This document shows, piece after piece, positions 14,491-16,689 of a DNA stretch of 16,689 nucleotides. The DNA comes from CAZZBK01 sp964652155 (GTDB lineage: Bacteria > Planctomycetota > Planctomycetia > Pirellulales > PNKZ01), in NCBI GenBank assembly GCA_964652155.1, contig CAZZBK010000129.1:1-16689 (forward strand). The letters run 5' to 3'. The translations under genes and the position numbers were made by a program. Each line of letters starts with the position of its first letter. Within the stretch, counting starts at the first letter, position 1. The notes under the pieces are model-generated. The model was given only the letters and a program-made list of their open reading frames with translations. It made no database searches and was not told the origin of the DNA.

Positions 14491-16689
14491 TCACACGTCA
14501 TAGAGCGGCGTGGGCCGATCGCCCGTCCCGGCCGTCACCCGCTCGCGCTCGTCGGCCATGCGCTCCTCATCGCGGGTGGCTAGACCGTTGTCGCGCAGGA
14601 ATTTCAGGGCCTGCGTAAGCGAGTCGACCAGGTTGTCCTCCTCGCCCGCTAGTCCGCGGAACTTGGCCGCCTCGTCGATTACCATCTGAGCCCACTCGCG
14701 ATAGACAAGGACATCGCCAGACGGTGCCGCTGGCGCCTGAATGATCCCGTCCGCGAACAGGTGCTGCACCGCATATGCGCGCGCACGCTTGTCGAGCACG
14801 CCGGGATTGATAAGGCGGACGCCCCACGTGTTGTCGGCATAGAGACGCCGGATCTCCTGCGCCACCGAGTGCCCGCTTGCCTTGGCCTCGATCAGCAGTG
14901 CGTTGACCTTGAGGCGGCGGCAGTCGTGGGCGACCCATTCGACAAGCCCCCACTTGTCGGACGTCCGGCGCACGTATTCGGTGTTCTTCTCGCCCGGCAA
15001 GCGCTCCATCGTCTGGCCGTGCAGCTCCAGCCACTTTTGCCACGCATGGAGCAGGACGATGCGAACCCGACCGTTATCGTTGTAGACGCCCCAACACGTG
15101 AACCCGCTAGGATCGTTCTCCTGCTTTGCCGTGAATGCGGGATCGAGTGAAGCCACGATGAACTCGAACGGGTGCCGGAACGGCGCCCCGATGGGCAACT
15201 CGTAGGCGCCCCACCAGTCACGCTTCAGGATACCGCCGCCGCGTGGCTCAGGCGCCTGCTGGTATTGCGATGAGTTGGACGAAGCCAGCCCCCACACGAC
15301 ATAGTTTCCAGTTGTCGTTTCAAGGCCGAAGACTTCTTCCTCGCCATCATCCTCTATGCTGACAACTTTTTCCTCGCCGAGGATGAACCGAGTCCCCAAT
15401 GCGCCGTCAATGATGCGGTCACGCCACTTCGTTGGCTGAACAACATGAACGAACCGTTGATGCACCGGAAGTGCCCACGATCCTTTTGTTAAGTAGTACC
15501 ACCGGACAACGTGGCCGGCAGGCTGCGGGCGCTCTTGAAAGCCGTACTCAAAGCCGAGTTGGGTTAGCACTGACTCCAGTTTGTGACAAAGTGGTTCATT
15601 TTGACCATATCCCTGAGTAAATGAGATCAGGCATGACGGCTCGTAATTTTTGCCCTTCTGCGACATAACGGCACTACCCTCGCCGTCAAAGAACCCGGCC
15701 AGCCATCCTGCTGCCCGAATGTCGTCTTCCGACAGACGTGGTATCTCCGGGTCGCATATTCGCATCAACGGACGCCCAACCACCGCCGGCATGTATGTCG
15801 GGCGGTGCGCCTCCGTCCGTCCAGTGTACCATTTATGATCTGGCGTGCACCGAATGACCCGCCCGCTATCCAGCGTCATGCGGACAACCTTGCGCACGGA
15901 TCGGCTGACCGACACAACTGTTGAGCGGACCAGCCGTCGCCGGCTGAACTTCACGTCAGGCGATCTTGGCGCGTTATCAATCGTAAAGCCAATGACGGTC
16001 TCACCGACCTGCACATCACCAATTGGCTTTAGAGACAAGTCCCCCATCAAAACTGGCGACTCGTGTGGCGTGCAGTACGCGTATGGTCCCAGCGTCGTCT
16101 TGAGCTTGGCGACCACATTCGGAGGGAACCGCGACGGCCATGCCAGCTCGCCGTACTCGGTTCGCGGATCCTCCCACCCAATTGACGTTCGGCAACGCCG
16201 CGCAGGATCGAACTCCATCGCGATCATCAGGTGGACATAATCGCGATCCTCCAGCATCGCGGCCGAGGCGTCCTCTTCGTGCACACGCTGGCCGATGCCT
16301 ATGATCACGTCCTCAACCATGTCGTTGAGGCGGTTCGACATGCCCTCACGTACCCACCGCACCGTCTCGCCGCGGATCGCCTCGGACTCGCCCTCCTTAA
16401 CGTTGTGTACGTCGTCCGCAAGAATTCGGTTGCCGCGCTCGCCCGTGCCGACGCCGCGGATTGAGCTTGAGAATTTCCAGCCCTTGGCGTCGTTCGATGG
16501 CTTAACCTTGCCATCCTCAACGAGCTTGACCTTGTGCCCCCATAGCTCGCGGAACGCTGGCGACTGGATCACATCGCGGAAGCGGGCGTTGTCGCGCTCG
16601 GTCAGATGCGCCGCGTAGGCAAACGTGACGTAGCGCAGATGCGGCTTGCCCGCGGCAGACCATTCCCAAGCGGGCCAAAAACAATTGAC
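14491..16689 (-). CDS. terL: Terminase large subunit with intein (N-terminus outside window)
   Basis: The motor and nuclease that pumps and cuts phage DNA at the portal. 732 residues are visible; the frame is open to the window end, so Walker A lies outside. Counting from the edge: FAYAAHLTERDNARFRDVI (23-41) is the usual segment before Walker B, which is NRILADD (87-93). IGIGQRVHEEDASAAML (130-146) is the coupling motif. After Pro-Tyr-Ala-Tyr (202-205) a 267-residue intein begins, and the extein resumes SSQYQQAPEPRGGG (473-486), the conserved linker to the nuclease. The RNase H-like nuclease shows SLDPAF (514-519), IEAKASG (600-606) and DNLVDSLTQAL (685-695), so all three acidic sites are present. 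The spliced product would have 465 visible residues. Internal GTG codons near 16570 are not the start. Confidence 0.92.
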   Translation of the reverse strand, partial: VNCFWPAWEWSAAGKPHLRYVTFAYAAHLTERDNARFRDVIQSPAFRELWGHKVKLVEDGKVKPSNDAKGWKFSSSIRGVGTGERGNRILADDVHNVKEGESEAIRGETVRWVREGMSNRLNDMVEDVIIGIGQRVHEEDASAAMLEDRDYVHLMIAMEFDPARRCRTSIGWEDPRTEYGELAWPSRFPPNVVAKLKTTLGPYAYCTPHESPVLMGDLSLKPIGDVQVGETVIGFTIDNAPRSPDVKFSRRRLVRSTVVSVSRSVRKVVRMTLDSGRVIRCTPDHKWYTGRTEAHRPTYMPAVVGRPLMRICDPEIPRLSEDDIRAAGWLAGFFDGEGSAVMSQKGKNYEPSCLISFTQGYGQNEPLCHKLESVLTQLGFEYGFQERPQPAGHVVRWYYLTKGSWALPVHQRFVHVVQPTKWRDRIIDGALGTRFILGEEKVVSIEDDGEEEVFGLETTTGNYVVWGLASSNSSQYQQAPEPRGGGILKRDWWGAYELPIGAPFRHPFEFIVASLDPAFTAKQENDPSGFTCWGVYNDNGRVRIVLLHAWQKWLELHGQTMERLPGEKNTEYVRRTSDKWGLVEWVAHDCRRLKVNALLIEAKASGHSVAQEIRRLYADNTWGVRLINPGVLDKRARAYAVQHLFADGIIQAPAAPSGDVLVYREWAQMVIDEAAKFRGLAGEEDNLVDSLTQALKFLRDNGLATRDEERMADERERVTAGTGDRPTPLYDV
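15274..16074 (-). mobile_element. Intein with LAGLIDADG homing-endonuclease motif in TerL
   Basis: A protein intron of 267 residues, Cys (16072-16074) to Asn (15274-15276), next extein residue Ser. Splicing motifs: block A starts at CTPHESPVLMGDLSLKPIGD; block B is SGRVIRCTPDHKWYTG with the T-x-x-H pair; block F is EEEVFGLETTTGNYVVWGL; block G ends ASSN then Ser. The usual penultimate His is replaced by Ser. Between blocks B and F is WLAGFFDGEG, a LAGLIDADG motif; I see no second good copy, so the nuclease may act as a dimer or be degenerate. The size is above mini-inteins (about 140) and below classical two-motif inteins (over 350). The DNA is less GC-rich than the flanking extein: about 51% in 300 bases hand-counted, against about two thirds in 120 extein bases. 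That suggests separate origin. Confidence 0.9.

Noticed and set aside
16570..16572. GTG as start codon of terminase
   Set aside because: The frame continues to the window edge with typical terminase sequence, so the true start lies outside.
1..16689. tRNA genes, CRISPR arrays, insertion sequences, integrase or attachment sites
   Set aside because: I looked on both strands and saw no cloverleaf, regular direct-repeat array, transposase or recombinase motif. A tRNA scan was not possible by eye at full sensitivity.

Overview
This window looks like the structural and packaging block of a tailed double-stranded DNA bacteriophage (Caudoviricetes), or a prophage of one. The DNA is GC-rich, and gene order and protein content suggest a proteobacterial host; the host assignment is inference. 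Three runs of exactly 100 N show that it is a scaffolded, probably metagenomic, assembly. No integrase, tRNA, host housekeeping gene or CRISPR array is visible, so lytic versus temperate lifestyle cannot be judged.

Nearly everything is on the minus strand, so transcription runs from the right end to the left. From the right: a large terminase subunit (TerL, N-terminus outside the window) interrupted by a 267-residue intein with a LAGLIDADG homing-endonuclease motif; a small helical protein; and a clear rho-independent terminator. Next comes a lone plus-strand gene of 98 codons, lying against the direction of all the others. Then follow a large P22-type portal protein and a set of proline/glycine-rich putative internal virion proteins. 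One of these is a long polyvalent-type protein with a zincin HEIQH motif and a QIQSDW domain. The three assembly gaps all fall in this set.

After an AT-rich intergenic region with a strong hairpin comes a tightly packed run: a small four-cysteine protein, a small conserved-looking protein, a GroES/Cpn10-like co-chaperonin, a coiled-coil scaffold-like protein and an unassigned probable phage protein. A two-gene sugar-modification pair comes next (an FkbM-type methyltransferase translationally coupled to a GT-A-like glycosyltransferase). A hairpin-rich intergenic region follows, then a Ser/Thr/Gly-rich decoration-like protein and the major capsid protein (gpT-like), which runs off the left end.

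The genes fit one virion-building programme: package DNA (TerL), form the portal vertex, load internal proteins, fold and scaffold the capsid (co-chaperonin, scaffold-like protein, capsid protein), and possibly modify a surface glycan. The most interesting points are the TerL intein with a non-His penultimate residue, the phage co-chaperonin, the methyltransferase/glycosyltransferase pair inside the capsid block, the zincin polyvalent protein, and a short GG-containing motif that recurs across the portal and the adjacent internal proteins.
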